Shown: in pieces, positions 22,886 to 32,447 of the stretch
How the letters are laid out: every line of letters begins with the position of its first letter
How positions within the stretch are numbered: the first letter of the stretch is position 1
From: Oscillospiraceae bacterium
Lineage (GTDB): Bacteria; Bacillota; Clostridia; Oscillospirales; Ruminococcaceae
Assembly (NCBI GenBank): GCA_017466865.1
Contig: JAFTTI010000021.1
Location: 293,863-357,862, forward strand
DNA: 64,000 bases
Reading direction: 5' to 3'
Made by a program: the position numbers and the translations under genes
Notes under the pieces: generated by a model
What the model saw: only the letters and a program-made list of their open reading frames with translations
Database searches by the model: none
What the model was told of the DNA's origin: nothing

Positions 22886-23784
22886 TGAACAAAAAAGAAT
22901 ATAAAAAGACTTATGAAGCAAATAAGGCTAATGCAAACTATACACACCTTATCAGATTCGAATCTGCTATAATCTTTATACTTTGCGTTCTCCTTACTCT
23001 CATCTGTCTTCTTCCTTTCGTTATCGTTGTCGTTAACGCAACAAGAGATCACGGACAGATTTCTCGTTCAGTATCACTTATCCCCAGCACACACCTTATC
23101 GAAAACATAAAGAACCTTTCAACACCTGAAATGAAGAGAACATTCGACGCTTTCGTTGGTTACAAGAACAGTGCTATCATCACTATCTCTGCAACAGTAC
23201 TCAGCGTATTCTTCTCAGCGCTTACAGCTTATGGTCTTTGTGTTTACGATTTCAAACTCAAAGATGCTGCAACAACATTTATCCTTGCAGTACTTATGGT
23301 ACCTACACAGGTATCTGGTGTTGGTTTCATTAAGTTCATGCTTGCAATCGATCTTTACAACAATTTCCTTCCCCTTATCATTCCTGCGATCGCTGCACCT
23401 GCAACTGTTTTCTACATGAGACAGTATATCAGATCATCGTTCCCGCTCGAAATAGTGGAAGCTGCTCGTATTGACGGTTGTGGAGAACTCAGAACATTCG
23501 TAACAATCGGTCTTCCTATGATCAAGCCCGCTATCGGTGTTCAGGCTATCTTCACATTCATTGCAAACTGGAACAACTTCTATACACCTAGTATGATCAT
23601 CACAAGCTATCAGAAGATGACACTTCCTATGATGATTAAGAAGCTTTCTTCTGACAGACTTGCAACTGACTATGGTAAGATTTACTGTGGTATTGCGATT
23701 TCAGTCGTGCCCCTTATCGTTGCATACTGCTGCCTGTCAAAATATATAGTAGCAGGCGTTGCCCTCGGTGGTGTAAAGGAATAA
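22885..23784 (+). CDS. sugar ABC transporter permease (CUT1, MalG-like)
   Basis: A 299-residue partner permease with six predicted helices. It has the EAA-type loop VEAARIDGCGELRTFVTIGLPMIKPAI near residue 195 and the terminal CLSKYIVAGVALGGVKE that ends MalG-like subunits. Start overlaps the preceding stop by one base. The gene order binding protein, MalF-like, MalG-like, then a GH4 gene matches the lpl operon plan of B. subtilis. A strong terminator follows, and the GH4 gene then has its own promoter. Confidence 0.93.
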   Translation: MNKKEYKKTYEANKANANYTHLIRFESAIIFILCVLLTLICLLPFVIVVVNATRDHGQISRSVSLIPSTHLIENIKNLSTPEMKRTFDAFVGYKNSAIITISATVLSVFFSALTAYGLCVYDFKLKDAATTFILAVLMVPTQVSGVGFIKFMLAIDLYNNFLPLIIPAIAAPATVFYMRQYIRSSFPLEIVEAARIDGCGELRTFVTIGLPMIKPAIGVQAIFTFIANWNNFYTPSMIITSYQKMTLPMMIKKLSSDRLATDYGKIYCGIAISVVPLIVAYCCLSKYIVAGVALGGVKE

Positions 23785-23807
23785 TTTTTAATAGGATATT
23801 ACATATT

Positions 23808-23841
23808 AAAGCGACACTTTATAGTGTCGCTTTTCTTTTTT
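23808..23841 (+). terminator. intrinsic terminator of the sugar ABC operon
   Basis: AAAGCGACACT (23808-23818) pairs with AGTGTCGCTTT (23823-23833), followed by TCTTTTTTAT. Confidence 0.88.
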
Positions 23842-23845
23842 ATAC

Positions 23846-23874
23846 TTGACAAATCAGGGAAAATATAGAATAAT
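23846..23874 (+). promoter_or_regulatory. promoter of the GH4 gene
   Basis: TTGACA (23846-23851), 17 nt, AATAAT (23869-23874); an ATG follows at 23905. Confidence 0.6.
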
Positions 23875-23904
23875 ATTATTATAACAAACGAATGGAGAAA
23901 AATT

Positions 23905-25275
23905 ATGTCTGACAACAGATCAATCAGAATTGCATATATAGGTGGAGGTTCACAGAATTTCGGATGGCAGTTTATAAGTGCGCTTTCGGGTGAAGAACTT
24001 GAGGGCACTGTTATGCTTTATGACATAGACAAGCAACTTTCGCTTACAAATGAAGTTATCGGAAACAAGATGCGTGAACAGGAAACCAATAAGAGTGATA
24101 TTGTTTATATTGCAACTGATACTATTGAAGATGCACTTACAGATGCGGATTTTGTTATACTCTCGATTTCAGAGGGAACGCTTGATGAAAAGATAAATGA
24201 CATCTATCTCCCTGAAAAGTTCGGAATTGTTCAGAGTTCGGCTGAAAATGCAGGTCCCGGCGGAATAATAAGGGGATTAAGAACAATTCCTTCATACATA
24301 AAAATAGCAGAGGCGATAAAGGAAAAATGTCCTGATGCATGGGTTATAAATCTTACTAACCCGATGAATATATGTCTTATGACATTATACGATGTTTTCC
24401 CTGAGATAAAGGCTTTTGGTTCTACAAACGAACCTTTCGCTTCAACGGAACTTATCGCTGATTTTATTTCTAAAGAGTCTAATCTTCCGAAAGTTCACAG
24501 AAGAGAAATTAAGACAAATCTTGTTGGTATAAACGGATTTTCATTCTTCACAGAGATTTATTACAACGGCGAAGATGTTATGGATATTTACACCAAGTTC
24601 AACAAGAATTTCTCTGAAATGGGATATGAAAAACATACCAACGAATTCAAGAATAATCCTTTAGCTTCGGGAAACCTTGTTAAGTTTGATATGTTTATGA
24701 GATATAATGCCATTACTGCTGCTGATGACCGTCATGTTGCGGAATGTTGTCCACCATGGTATCTTTCAACCCAGAAGAATGCGCAGAACTGGAAGATAGG
24801 TATGATGAACTCAAACTATATGAAGCGCAGAAAACTTGAACTCGCTGATGCTGCAAAGAAACTTATGAACGGCGAAAGTGAACTTAAAACAGGCTATGCG
24901 GGAACAGATGTTGTAAATCAGATAAAAGCCCTTATGGGAATGAAAAATCTTGTTACCAATGTCGACGCGGTGAATAAGGGTCAGGCTTCAAATCTTCCTT
25001 TGGGTGCTATTGTTCAGACGAATGCGCTTATCTCGAAAAACAGCGTTAAACCTGTTGTTTCGGGCGACCTTCCTGAAGAACTGATGATACTTGCTGCAAG
25101 ACAGATTTCAAATCAGAAGATACTTATGAAGGCGGCAAAGGAAAAGGATCTTGACATCGCTTTCAATGCGTTTTTAAATGACACACTTATGACTTTGCCT
25201 ATTGATTCGGCAACGGAACTTTACAAAGAAATGCTTTCGGGAATAAGATCGCATCTTATTTACTACTGCAATTAA
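23905..25275 (+). CDS. glycoside hydrolase family 4-like protein lacking the usual metal ligands
   Basis: A 456-residue protein with the GH4 fold. The NAD-binding IAYIGGGSQNFGWQFI, VMLYDID, NAGPGGIIRGLRTIP, WVINLTNPMNICLMTLYDVFPEIKAFG and ADDRHVAECCP align with LplD-type alpha-galacturonidases and alpha-glucosidases. GH4 enzymes use NAD+ and a Mn2+ held by a Cys (as in FGCCHE) and a His (as in GINHF). Here those positions read FGSTNEP and GINGFSFF, so both ligands appear replaced. Either this is a diverged subfamily with another metal site, or a non-catalytic homologue. Its position behind the sugar importer suggests action on the imported glycoside. It has its own promoter and is ended by a 17-bp hairpin. 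Confidence 0.8.
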   Translation: MSDNRSIRIAYIGGGSQNFGWQFISALSGEELEGTVMLYDIDKQLSLTNEVIGNKMREQETNKSDIVYIATDTIEDALTDADFVILSISEGTLDEKINDIYLPEKFGIVQSSAENAGPGGIIRGLRTIPSYIKIAEAIKEKCPDAWVINLTNPMNICLMTLYDVFPEIKAFGSTNEPFASTELIADFISKESNLPKVHRREIKTNLVGINGFSFFTEIYYNGEDVMDIYTKFNKNFSEMGYEKHTNEFKNNPLASGNLVKFDMFMRYNAITAADDRHVAECCPPWYLSTQKNAQNWKIGMMNSNYMKRRKLELADAAKKLMNGESELKTGYAGTDVVNQIKALMGMKNLVTNVDAVNKGQASNLPLGAIVQTNALISKNSVKPVVSGDLPEELMILAARQISNQKILMKAAKEKDLDIAFNAFLNDTLMTLPIDSATELYKEMLSGIRSHLIYYCN

Positions 25276-25276
25276 A

Positions 25277-25311
25277 AAAATCCGAAAAGGAAATTTTCCT
25301 TTTCGGATTTT
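25277..25311. terminator. bidirectional intrinsic terminator
   Basis: An almost perfect palindrome (AAAATCCGAAAAGGAAA with TTTTCCTTTTCGGATTTT) between convergent genes, with A and T runs on either side. Confidence 0.88.
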
Positions 25312-25317
25312 CTGTTT

Positions 25318-25776
25318 TTAAGAACCGATATATCCTGTTATAAAAAGCAGGAGAATACAAACCAGAACTCCTGCTATTGCGTTTGCTGAAACACCGAAGC
25401 CTTCTCTTTCATCATAATCGGAAAAAACTTTTTTGGCTGAAGAATTTTTCGGATAAAGTTCGAGTTTATCGGGTGGTGGAAAAGAAAGGGATACAACATA
25501 TTCTCTTTCGTCACCGTCGGGAGTCTGATATGTATACCGACCTCTGTAATCGTTATGTGATTTGGTGTCTCTGTCGTGGTAAGAACTTTTGAGCCTTCCT
25601 GTTAAGACATTGTTGTTGTCGACAGCTTCTTGTTTAAGCCTTAACAGTTTCTTTTTTGACTTACTTAAAAGAACATTGAGGATTATGAAGGTTGCTATCC
25701 CTGATAAAACCGCGAAGACTACACGAGGGTCTTCATTTAACCAGCCTTTTTTAAATTTATCTATTAAATCTGTCAT
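25318..25776 (-). CDS. hypothetical two-helix membrane protein
   Basis: A 152-residue protein of unknown family. It has a hydrophobic helix at about residues 19-38 (VVFAVLSGIATFIILNVLLS) and another at the very C-terminus (about 129-150, ANAIAGVLVCILLLFITGYIG). Between them lies a polar region of about 90 residues with RGRYTYQTPDGDEREYVVSLSFPPPDKLELY, which looks like a small beta domain. It could be an envelope-associated protein with DUF3592-like character, but I do not recognise it. It lies 10 nt after thiN and is the last gene of the metA transcript. Confidence 0.6.
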   Translation of the reverse strand: MTDLIDKFKKGWLNEDPRVVFAVLSGIATFIILNVLLSKSKKKLLRLKQEAVDNNNVLTGRLKSSYHDRDTKSHNDYRGRYTYQTPDGDEREYVVSLSFPPPDKLELYPKNSSAKKVFSDYDEREGFGVSANAIAGVLVCILLLFITGYIGS

Positions 25777-25786
25777 AAAATCACCA

Positions 25787-26425
25787 TTATTTTATATCAG
25801 GAAATCTGTTTTCATACCAGATTGCTGTCAGAATGCCATTTTTAACCGATATTTCAGCCGTTTCGCCCTTGAATGAGTTACTTACCCCTAAAGGAAAGTC
25901 GGGCGTTAAAACGATGTTTTCGGCCTCATACGAGAGTCCTCTGATATTGACACCTTTTGCTTTACCGCAGAGCGAGAAAAGAGAGAATGTTCCTTTGAAA
26001 GTTTCATCAAAAACAAGGGTTTTATTTTTGAAGGCACACATAATAAAATCCTTATCAATAATAAATCCCACAGCGTTATTTTCTGCTATAAACTGTAAAG
26101 TCTGGATATTTGCTATGGTGTGGTCGAAACGATTTCCGCCCGCAGCGCCATAGATACAGATTGTTTCTGCACCCATACCGAGCGCTGTTCTTACGGATGA
26201 GATTATGTCGGTATCGTCTTTTTTTACGGGAAGTTTTTTTACATTGGGATGAGATGGAATTTCGCCCAAAGAATCAAAATCTCCGATTACCATATCGGGA
26301 ATTATTTCCATTGAAGAAAGATGAGAGTAACCTGCGTCGGCGGCAATTATAAAGTCATCTTTTTTATGAGAGAAGATTTCTTTATTAAAATCTCCCGCTC
26401 CGACAATTATAAAGTTATTTTTCAT
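25787..26425 (-). CDS. thiN: thiamine diphosphokinase
   Basis: A 212-residue cytosolic enzyme transferring pyrophosphate from ATP to thiamine to give TPP. Motifs: IIAADAGYSHL, PDMVIGDFDSLGEIP with the conserved Asp cluster, VKKDDTDIISSVRTAL, and CIYGAAGGNRFDHTIANIQTL. The C-terminal half (GVSNSFKGETAEISVKNGILTAIW) is the thiamine-binding beta domain. Length is normal. In many Firmicutes thiN follows rsgA and rpe; here it is instead 1 nt after an ion antiporter gene in a metA operon. No TPP riboswitch is visible upstream. Confidence 0.92.
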   Translation of the reverse strand: MKNNFIIVGAGDFNKEIFSHKKDDFIIAADAGYSHLSSMEIIPDMVIGDFDSLGEIPSHPNVKKLPVKKDDTDIISSVRTALGMGAETICIYGAAGGNRFDHTIANIQTLQFIAENNAVGFIIDKDFIMCAFKNKTLVFDETFKGTFSLFSLCGKAKGVNIRGLSYEAENIVLTPDFPLGVSNSFKGETAEISVKNGILTAIWYENRFPDIK

Positions 26426-26426
26426 A

Positions 26427-27368
26427 TTATCTTATGATAGCGTATGCTGTATAACCTGCATAGAGGCATACCATTATGGCACCTTCTATGCGGCTGATTT
26501 TCTTTCCTGTTATACAGAATACATAGGTTATAAGTGTAAATCCTATAAGAACTGCAATGTCTATAATATTTTCTGTTATGAGTGCTACGGGGCTTATAGC
26601 CGAAGAAACACCTAAAACGAGAAGAATATTGAAGATATTTGAACCGATTACATTTCCGACTGCCATATCAACATCGCCCTTTTTAGCAGCGATGATTGAT
26701 GTTACGAGTTCGGGGAGGCTTGTTCCCATTGCAACGATTGTAAGACCGATTAAAGTATCGCTCCATCCGATTGCCTTTGCGATTGTTGATGCACCTGAAA
26801 CTACAAAGTCCCCTCCGAACTTAACTGCTACCGCACCGCCTAAGATAAAGAGGATACTCTTCCATACGGGAAGGATTTTGATTTTGTCATCGTCATCTGT
26901 AACGGGGTTTTTCTTTGCTGAATAAATCATCCAGAGAAGATATGCTATGAAAATTACTATAAAAACAATACCGTCTATTCTGCCTACTGCCATTCCGATA
27001 AATGAAAGAACGGCGAAGAGAATTGTGCAGATAATGGAGAAAGGATATTCTTTTTTGAGAGTGTTTGTCTGTACTGTAATCGGCATAAAGAGTGAACATA
27101 CGCCACATACCATCATAAGATTGAAGATGTTAGAGCCTGTAACATTACTTACTGCGAGTCCGTTACTGCCCTCTAACGATGCTGTTATACTAACGGCACA
27201 TTCAGGAAGGCTTGTTCCCATTGCGACAATGGTAAGACCGATTATCATTGATGAAACGCGAAGTCTTTTAGCAACGGATGAACTTCCGTCAACGAAAAAG
27301 TCAGCACCCTTTATAAGCAGAACAAAACCTGCTACAAGGGAAAGAATTGCGAGTAAAATTTCTGTCAT
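26427..27368 (-). CDS. calcium/sodium antiporter (CaCA family, YrbG-like)
   Basis: A 313-residue cation/Ca2+ exchanger with two repeated alpha domains. The first has [24 protein letters not shown] and [15 protein letters not shown] (about residues 44-90). The second has [44 protein letters not shown] (about 205-250). These GTSLPE and GSNIFN motifs bind the cation. About ten helices are predicted. The protein would exchange Ca2+ against Na+ or H+ across the cytoplasmic membrane. It lies 17 nt after metA and directly before thiN (1-nt gap). Confidence 0.92.
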   Translation of the reverse strand: MTEILLAILSLVAGFVLLIKGADFFVDGSSSVAKRLRVSSMIIGLTIVAMGTSLPECAVSITASLEGSNGLAVSNVTGSNIFNLMMVCGVCSLFMPITVQTNTLKKEYPFSIICTILFAVLSFIGMAVGRIDGIVFIVIFIAYLLWMIYSAKKNPVTDDDDKIKILPVWKSILFILGGAVAVKFGGDFVVSGASTIAKAIGWSDTLIGLTIVAMGTSLPELVTSIIAAKKGDVDMAVGNVIGSNIFNILLVLGVSSAISPVALITENIIDIAVLIGFTLITYVFCITGKKISRIEGAIMVCLYAGYTAYAIIR

Positions 27369-27385
27369 TTTTTCTCCTCCTGAAA

Positions 27386-28309
27386 TTAAAAGGGTTCGAG
27401 TTCTGAAAGGTCGAACGGAGTTTCCTGATAAACGCAGTAGTTAAGCCAGTTTGAGAAAAGCTGGTTTGCATGGCAACGCCATGTGAAAACGGGTTCGTTT
27501 TCGGGGTTGTCATCAGGGAAATAATTATAGGGGATTTCAATAGGAAGTCCCTTATCCTTATCTCTGAAATACTCGTTTGAGAGGGTATCTCTGTCGTATT
27601 CAGAATGACCTGTTATAAAGAACTGTCTGCCGTTTTTACTTGCGACCATATGAACGCCCGAAAGTGAGGATTCTGTTAAGATTTCAAGTTCTTCTACCTT
27701 TTCGATATCCTCTCTCTTTATTTCGGTGTGTCTTGAATGTGGGACATAGAAAAGTTCGTCAAAGCCTTTTAAAATCTTATTTGAATAATTTACAAGATAA
27801 TGCGGGAATATTCCGAACATCTTTTTGGGAAGAGCGTATTTTGGAACATTATAATGGCGGTAAAGCCCTGCCTGTGCGCCCCAGCAGATATGAAGTGTTG
27901 AAAATACATTTGTTCTTGTCCAGTCGAGTATTTCACAAAGCTCGTTCCAGTAGTCAACCTCTTCAAACTCAATCTGTTCAACAGGTGCACCCGTTATAAT
28001 CATACCGTCATAACGATTATTCTTGATTTCATCAAAGGTTGTATAGAATTTTACAAGGTGGTCCTGTGATGTGTTTTTTGAAACATGGGATTTTGTCTGA
28101 ACAAAATCAATGTCAACCTGAATGGGTGTGTTTGAAAGAAGTCTTAAAATCTGTGTTTCGGTTTCTATCTTTTTTGGCATAAGATTTAAAATCGCGATTT
28201 TAAGGGGACGAATGTCCTGATGCTCTGCTCTGTCATCGGGCATTACGAAAATGCGTTCTTCCTGTAATGCCGAAAAAGCAGGAAGATTGCTTGGTATTTT
28301 GATAGGCAT
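27386..28309 (-). CDS. metA: homoserine O-acetyltransferase (MetA type)
   Basis: A 307-residue glutamine-amidotransferase-fold enzyme that acylates homoserine in methionine synthesis. Motifs: [66 protein letters not shown] with the catalytic Cys near residue 142, and [13 protein letters not shown] with the catalytic His. In TGAPVE the Glu near residue 111 is the one reported to select acetyl-CoA (succinyl-CoA users have Gly there), so acetyltransferase is favoured. ATG follows AGGAGGTG. No SAM or T-box riboswitch structure is visible in the divergent region 28310-28476. It heads an operon with the antiporter and thiN. Confidence 0.93.
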   Translation of the reverse strand: MPIKIPSNLPAFSALQEERIFVMPDDRAEHQDIRPLKIAILNLMPKKIETETQILRLLSNTPIQVDIDFVQTKSHVSKNTSQDHLVKFYTTFDEIKNNRYDGMIITGAPVEQIEFEEVDYWNELCEILDWTRTNVFSTLHICWGAQAGLYRHYNVPKYALPKKMFGIFPHYLVNYSNKILKGFDELFYVPHSRHTEIKREDIEKVEELEILTESSLSGVHMVASKNGRQFFITGHSEYDRDTLSNEYFRDKDKGLPIEIPYNYFPDDNPENEPVFTWRCHANQLFSNWLNYCVYQETPFDLSELEPF

Positions 28310-28476
28310 ATATTACACCTCCTGAAATTCTTTAAAATAATACATAAAATTATATCATAAATAAGGCGTCAAGTCAAGAAAACAGGCATAAGGCGGATAT
28401 TCCCTAATGTACTGAATAAAACGGTTGAAAACGGTAATAATCAAGTTGAAAAAATTTTCTTGGGAGGTCTTTTAAG

Positions 28477-29085
28477 ATGAGGACAAACAGACTTTTAATC
28501 GCTATGATAACAGGGCTTATTTTTACCCTGTCGGTTTCTTTTCTTGATATTGTGAAGTTCGGTGAGAATATCAGTGAGATAGAAAACAATGTTTTAAGGC
28601 TTCACATAATAGCAAATTCGGACAGCGAAACGGACCAGGCTTTGAAACTTATGGTGAGGGACGGTATACTTTCACAGTATTCTGATGTATTTAAAAATTC
28701 AGATAGCATTGACGAAATTGTTGCTACGGCAAAGGAACATCTTTCGGAAATAGAAGAAACCGCTGAAAAAATTATTCGTGAAAACGGATTTTTCTATGAT
28801 GTTTCCTGTGAGGTTGTGAAGATGGACTTTGACAAGAAGGAATACGAAAGCTTTACTATGCCGAAAGGATTTTACAATGCTTTGAGAATAAAAATCGGGA
28901 ATGCAGAGGGTAAAAACTGGTGGTGTGTCATGTATCCGCCTTTATGTATTCCGGCAACGACGGAGCCTGATTTATCGCAGTATCTTACGGAAGAAGAAAT
29001 AGATATTATAACTAATCCCAAGCGATATGAAGTGAGATTCAAATGTATTGAAATTGGTGAGAAAATATTTGGACAGAAGTTTTAA
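28477..29085 (+). CDS. spoIIR: stage II sporulation protein R
   Basis: A 202-residue secreted signalling protein. In sporulation it is made in the forespore and triggers SpoIIGA to process pro-sigma-E in the mother cell. It has an N-terminal hydrophobic export segment (LLIAMITGLIFTLSVSFLDIV). The family core is VLRLHIIANSDSETDQALKLMVRDGIL near residues 40-66, followed by PKGFYNALRIKIGNAEGKNWWCVMYPPLCIP. ATG follows GGGAGG. No convincing sigma-F promoter could be read upstream. Together with sigK and spmAB it supports a spore-forming host. Confidence 0.93.
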   Translation: MRTNRLLIAMITGLIFTLSVSFLDIVKFGENISEIENNVLRLHIIANSDSETDQALKLMVRDGILSQYSDVFKNSDSIDEIVATAKEHLSEIEETAEKIIRENGFFYDVSCEVVKMDFDKKEYESFTMPKGFYNALRIKIGNAEGKNWWCVMYPPLCIPATTEPDLSQYLTEEEIDIITNPKRYEVRFKCIEIGEKIFGQKF

Positions 29086-29091
29086 AATAGG

Positions 29092-29120
29092 TTGACTCAA
29101 AGAAAGTTTTGAGGTAAAAT
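29092..29120 (+). promoter_or_regulatory. promoter of addBA
   Basis: TTGACT (29092-29097), 17 nt, TAAAAT (29115-29120), 40 nt before the addB start. Confidence 0.7.
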
Positions 29121-29159
29121 TATAGATATAATTTAAAAACGAAAAAAGGAGGCAGGATT

Positions 29160-32100
29160 GTGGTTGAATTTTTGCTTGGCGGTTCCGGAACAGGTAAATC
29201 CACAGAACTTATCTCAAAGATAAAAGAAGCTTGTGAAAACGGTAGAAAATGTATTGTTATTATTCCTGACCAGTTTTCTTTTGAATATGATAAAAAACTT
29301 TACAACGCCCTTGGTGCTAAAATGTATAACAACCTTACGGTTTTGTCGTTTGGCAGACTTTCTTCGGATATATTTATGAAATTCGGCGGAAGAAAGGGTA
29401 GCTATGCGAGTGAGTGTGTGAAACTCGCTCTTACATATATTGCGGTAAACAATGTAAGAAGAAATAACGGTTTTATGTATTTTGAAAAAAGATCACGCTC
29501 AGGTTCTTTTGCAAAAGCGGTTATGAACGAAATAAAAGAACTCTGCTATGCGGGAATTACGGCGGATGATTTGCTTTCGGCATCAGAATCCTGTAACGGA
29601 AGAGGAAAATCGAAAGCTGTTGATGTTGCTAATATTTTCTTTGAATACGAAAGACTCCTTAACGAAAGAAATCTGAAAGACAGTATAAGCGATGTTGAAT
29701 ATGCATCTGAAATTGCAAAAGATAATGGGTATTTTAAGGATACAGATGTTTTTATAGATGAATTTCAGACTTTTCCTTCTGACCAGATGAAAATGATAGA
29801 AGTTATAGTTGAAAATGCAGATAATCTTACTGTTTGTCTTACTACAGATAATCCTTTATCAAAACTTCCGCTTTTCTCTGCTGTCAACAGAAGTTATTCG
29901 AGAATTTTAAAGGCTATCGAAGATAGTGGCTGTAAAGTGAAAACAACTATGATGAAAATTCCTCATCGTTTTGTTTCAAAGGATATTGCTCTGCTTTCGG
30001 AAAATATTTTCAGAAACAACCGTGGAGGTAATTTCTCATCTGACAATATAAAGCTTGTTTTTGCGGGTGATATATACAGAGAATGTGAATATGTTTCGGC
30101 TGAAATAAAAAATCTTGTCATGGGCGGAATGAAATATTCTGATATTGCCGTTTTAACAAGAAATACCGACAGCTATTGCAGCATTATAGAAAGCACATTT
30201 GAGCGCTATGACATTCCCGTTTTTATGGACATTAAAAAACCATTGATGCATAAATCGGTTATGCTTATGATTCTTTCTGCGCTTGAATATGCTTCATCAA
30301 AAAAGGTTTCGACAGAAACGGTTTTAAAATACATAAAAACAGGTCTTACAGGTGTTTCTGCCGAGGATGCGGGTGTTCTTGATAATTTTGTATATCGTTT
30401 CGGTGTAGACGGCGATTTATGGCTCAAAGAATTTATAAAGGAAAATACAGAAGAAAGAGAAACCGCAGAAAAGATGAGAGCGAAGGTTATCCCTTTACTC
30501 GAAAAGTTCAAGGACGAACTTAAAAACGCAACAGGAAAAGAAATCTGTAAGGCGATTTTCTCTCTTATGACAGAGAGTGGTGCTTATGATTATCTTTCGG
30601 CTGAAAGATCACTTGATACAGAAAGTCTTGAAATAATAAGAGAACAGAAACAGGTCTGGAATATGGTCTGTGACATATTGGACGAACTCTGCGTTGTGCT
30701 TGGCGATGAGAAAATTCCTGCAAAGGAATTCAAGGAACTTTTCTTATGCATAGCGTCGGGCGAGAAGATAGCAAATCCTCCTCAGACACTTGATGCTGTT
30801 GTATTTTCGGGAACAGAAAGAGCAAGGCTTTCATCTCACAAGACAGTATTTGTAATAGGTGCTTCAGATGGGAATTTTCCTGCTGATGTTTCGGATAATG
30901 GCCTTTTCGGAAAGAAGGATATAAAAGCGCTTTCTGATGCGGGAATAGAACTTGATATAAACTCGAAATACAGAGTAAGCGAAGAAATATTCTTTGCATA
31001 TAAGGCGCTTACATCTCCTTCGGAAAAACTTTATATCACCCATTCATATCTTGACACGGCGGGAACATCTTTATATCCTTCAAATGTTATGAAGAATACA
31101 GCGGATATGGTAACGGGTGACATATCTGTTTCTGCGGATAATCTTGGTGCGATATTCTTTTCACGCAATAAGAAATCAGCTTATTACAATTTTGTATGTG
31201 AGTTTGAAAAGGACAATACGGATTCTGCAACCCTGAGAAAATATCTCAAATCGGACAGTGAATATTCTGGCAGGGTGGATTTTCTTGAAAATACTGTTTC
31301 TGACAAAAAGAAGAGTTTGAGCAAGGATATTGCCGAACAACTTTTCGGAAAGAAACTCTATATCTCTCCCAGTAGATTTGAGGATTATCAGAATTGTCCG
31401 TTTATATATTTCTGTAAGAAAGGTCTTTCTTTATATCCTATAGAAAAAATAGAATTCAGCGCACAAAGTGTCGGAAGTGCGGTTCATTATTGTCTTTACA
31501 GTATTCTGGGGAATACAGACAGAAACGGATTCCTTTCGATGACAGAAAAGGATTTTGATGATAAGGTTGATATTCACTTTAAAGAATATCTCGATGAAAA
31601 GATGGGCGGAGATTATGGCAAGGATGCAGAGTTTATGCTTTCTGCTGACAACATAAAAAGAACCATAAAAGAAATACTCTGTCATCTGAAAGAAGAATTT
31701 TCACAGGCATCATTCTATCCGTTTGCATTTGAAGCGTCAATATCAGATGATAAGGGTGGATTTTCACCCAGAACAATAACTTCACCTGACGGGGTAGAGG
31801 TATGTTTTATCGGCGATGTAGACAGAGCGGATTCTGTTGAAATCGATGGTGAAAAATTCATACGCGTTGTTGATTATAAGACAGGCGATAAGGAGTTTGC
31901 TTTCAGGGATGTTTATTACGGAAAGAATATGCAGATGCTTATATATCTTTATTCGATAGCAGAAAGCGTTAGTGATAGTATTCCTGCGGGGGTTCTTTAT
32001 ATGCCTTCACATACGGCGGAAGCAGAACTTGACAGAAATGCAACGGCAGAACGCAGAAAAGAACTTCTCGAAAAGAACTATAAGATGAAAGGTGTTGTTC

Positions 32101-32447
32101 TCGATAATGAAGATGTTATCAGGGCAATGGAAGAAGATGTAGGCGGAAAATATATTCCTGTATCTGTTACTCAGAAAGGTTCTTATTCGAAAAATTCGAA
32201 AATTATGACAGCTGATGAGTTTTTGAATATGAAGAAACATATAGACGAAACTGTCGGAAAAATGGCGGATAATCTTATAAGCGGAAAGATAGAGGCGTCA
32301 CCATTGGGTACTAAAAATTCGTCACCTTGTAAATACTGTGATTATTACAGCGTTTGTCTTAAATCAACAGAAATACCTGAAAGATTATATGATAAGGATG
32401 CAGATGAAAAAATGAAAGAAATTCTTGCGGGAGGAGGAAGTAACTGA
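29160..32447 (+). CDS. addB: ATP-dependent helicase/deoxyribonuclease subunit B
   Basis: A 1095-residue subunit of the AddAB end-resection enzyme that processes double-strand breaks for RecA. It has an N-terminal Walker A (GGSGTGKST, residues 7-15) and a degenerate helicase core. The C-terminal RecB-type nuclease has DRADSVEIDGEKFIRVVDYKTGDKEF. The iron-sulfur staple is visible: one Cys in YQNCPFIYF near residue 745 and CKYCDYYSVC near residue 1060. The start is GTG after AAAAGGAGGCAGG. The stop overlaps the addA start (TGATG). The length is a little below B. subtilis AddB (about 1166), consistent with clostridial forms. Confidence 0.93.
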   Translation: MVEFLLGGSGTGKSTELISKIKEACENGRKCIVIIPDQFSFEYDKKLYNALGAKMYNNLTVLSFGRLSSDIFMKFGGRKGSYASECVKLALTYIAVNNVRRNNGFMYFEKRSRSGSFAKAVMNEIKELCYAGITADDLLSASESCNGRGKSKAVDVANIFFEYERLLNERNLKDSISDVEYASEIAKDNGYFKDTDVFIDEFQTFPSDQMKMIEVIVENADNLTVCLTTDNPLSKLPLFSAVNRSYSRILKAIEDSGCKVKTTMMKIPHRFVSKDIALLSENIFRNNRGGNFSSDNIKLVFAGDIYRECEYVSAEIKNLVMGGMKYSDIAVLTRNTDSYCSIIESTFERYDIPVFMDIKKPLMHKSVMLMILSALEYASSKKVSTETVLKYIKTGLTGVSAEDAGVLDNFVYRFGVDGDLWLKEFIKENTEERETAEKMRAKVIPLLEKFKDELKNATGKEICKAIFSLMTESGAYDYLSAERSLDTESLEIIREQKQVWNMVCDILDELCVVLGDEKIPAKEFKELFLCIASGEKIANPPQTLDAVVFSGTERARLSSHKTVFVIGASDGNFPADVSDNGLFGKKDIKALSDAGIELDINSKYRVSEEIFFAYKALTSPSEKLYITHSYLDTAGTSLYPSNVMKNTADMVTGDISVSADNLGAIFFSRNKKSAYYNFVCEFEKDNTDSATLRKYLKSDSEYSGRVDFLENTVSDKKKSLSKDIAEQLFGKKLYISPSRFEDYQNCPFIYFCKKGLSLYPIEKIEFSAQSVGSAVHYCLYSILGNTDRNGFLSMTEKDFDDKVDIHFKEYLDEKMGGDYGKDAEFMLSADNIKRTIKEILCHLKEEFSQASFYPFAFEASISDDKGGFSPRTITSPDGVEVCFIGDVDRADSVEIDGEKFIRVVDYKTGDKEFAFRDVYYGKNMQMLIYLYSIAESVSDSIPAGVLYMPSHTAEAELDRNATAERRKELLEKNYKMKGVVLDNEDVIRAMEEDVGGKYIPVSVTQKGSYSKNSKIMTADEFLNMKKHIDETVGKMADNLISGKIEASPLGTKNSSPCKYCDYYSVCLKSTEIPERLYDKDADEKMKEILAGGGSN

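Noticed and set aside
26426-26430. TPP riboswitch for thiN
   Set aside because: Only 1 nt separates thiN from the antiporter gene; no leader exists.
28310-28476. SAM or T-box riboswitch upstream of metA
   Set aside because: The interval is short, AT-rich and has no terminator or T-box sequence on the metA strand.
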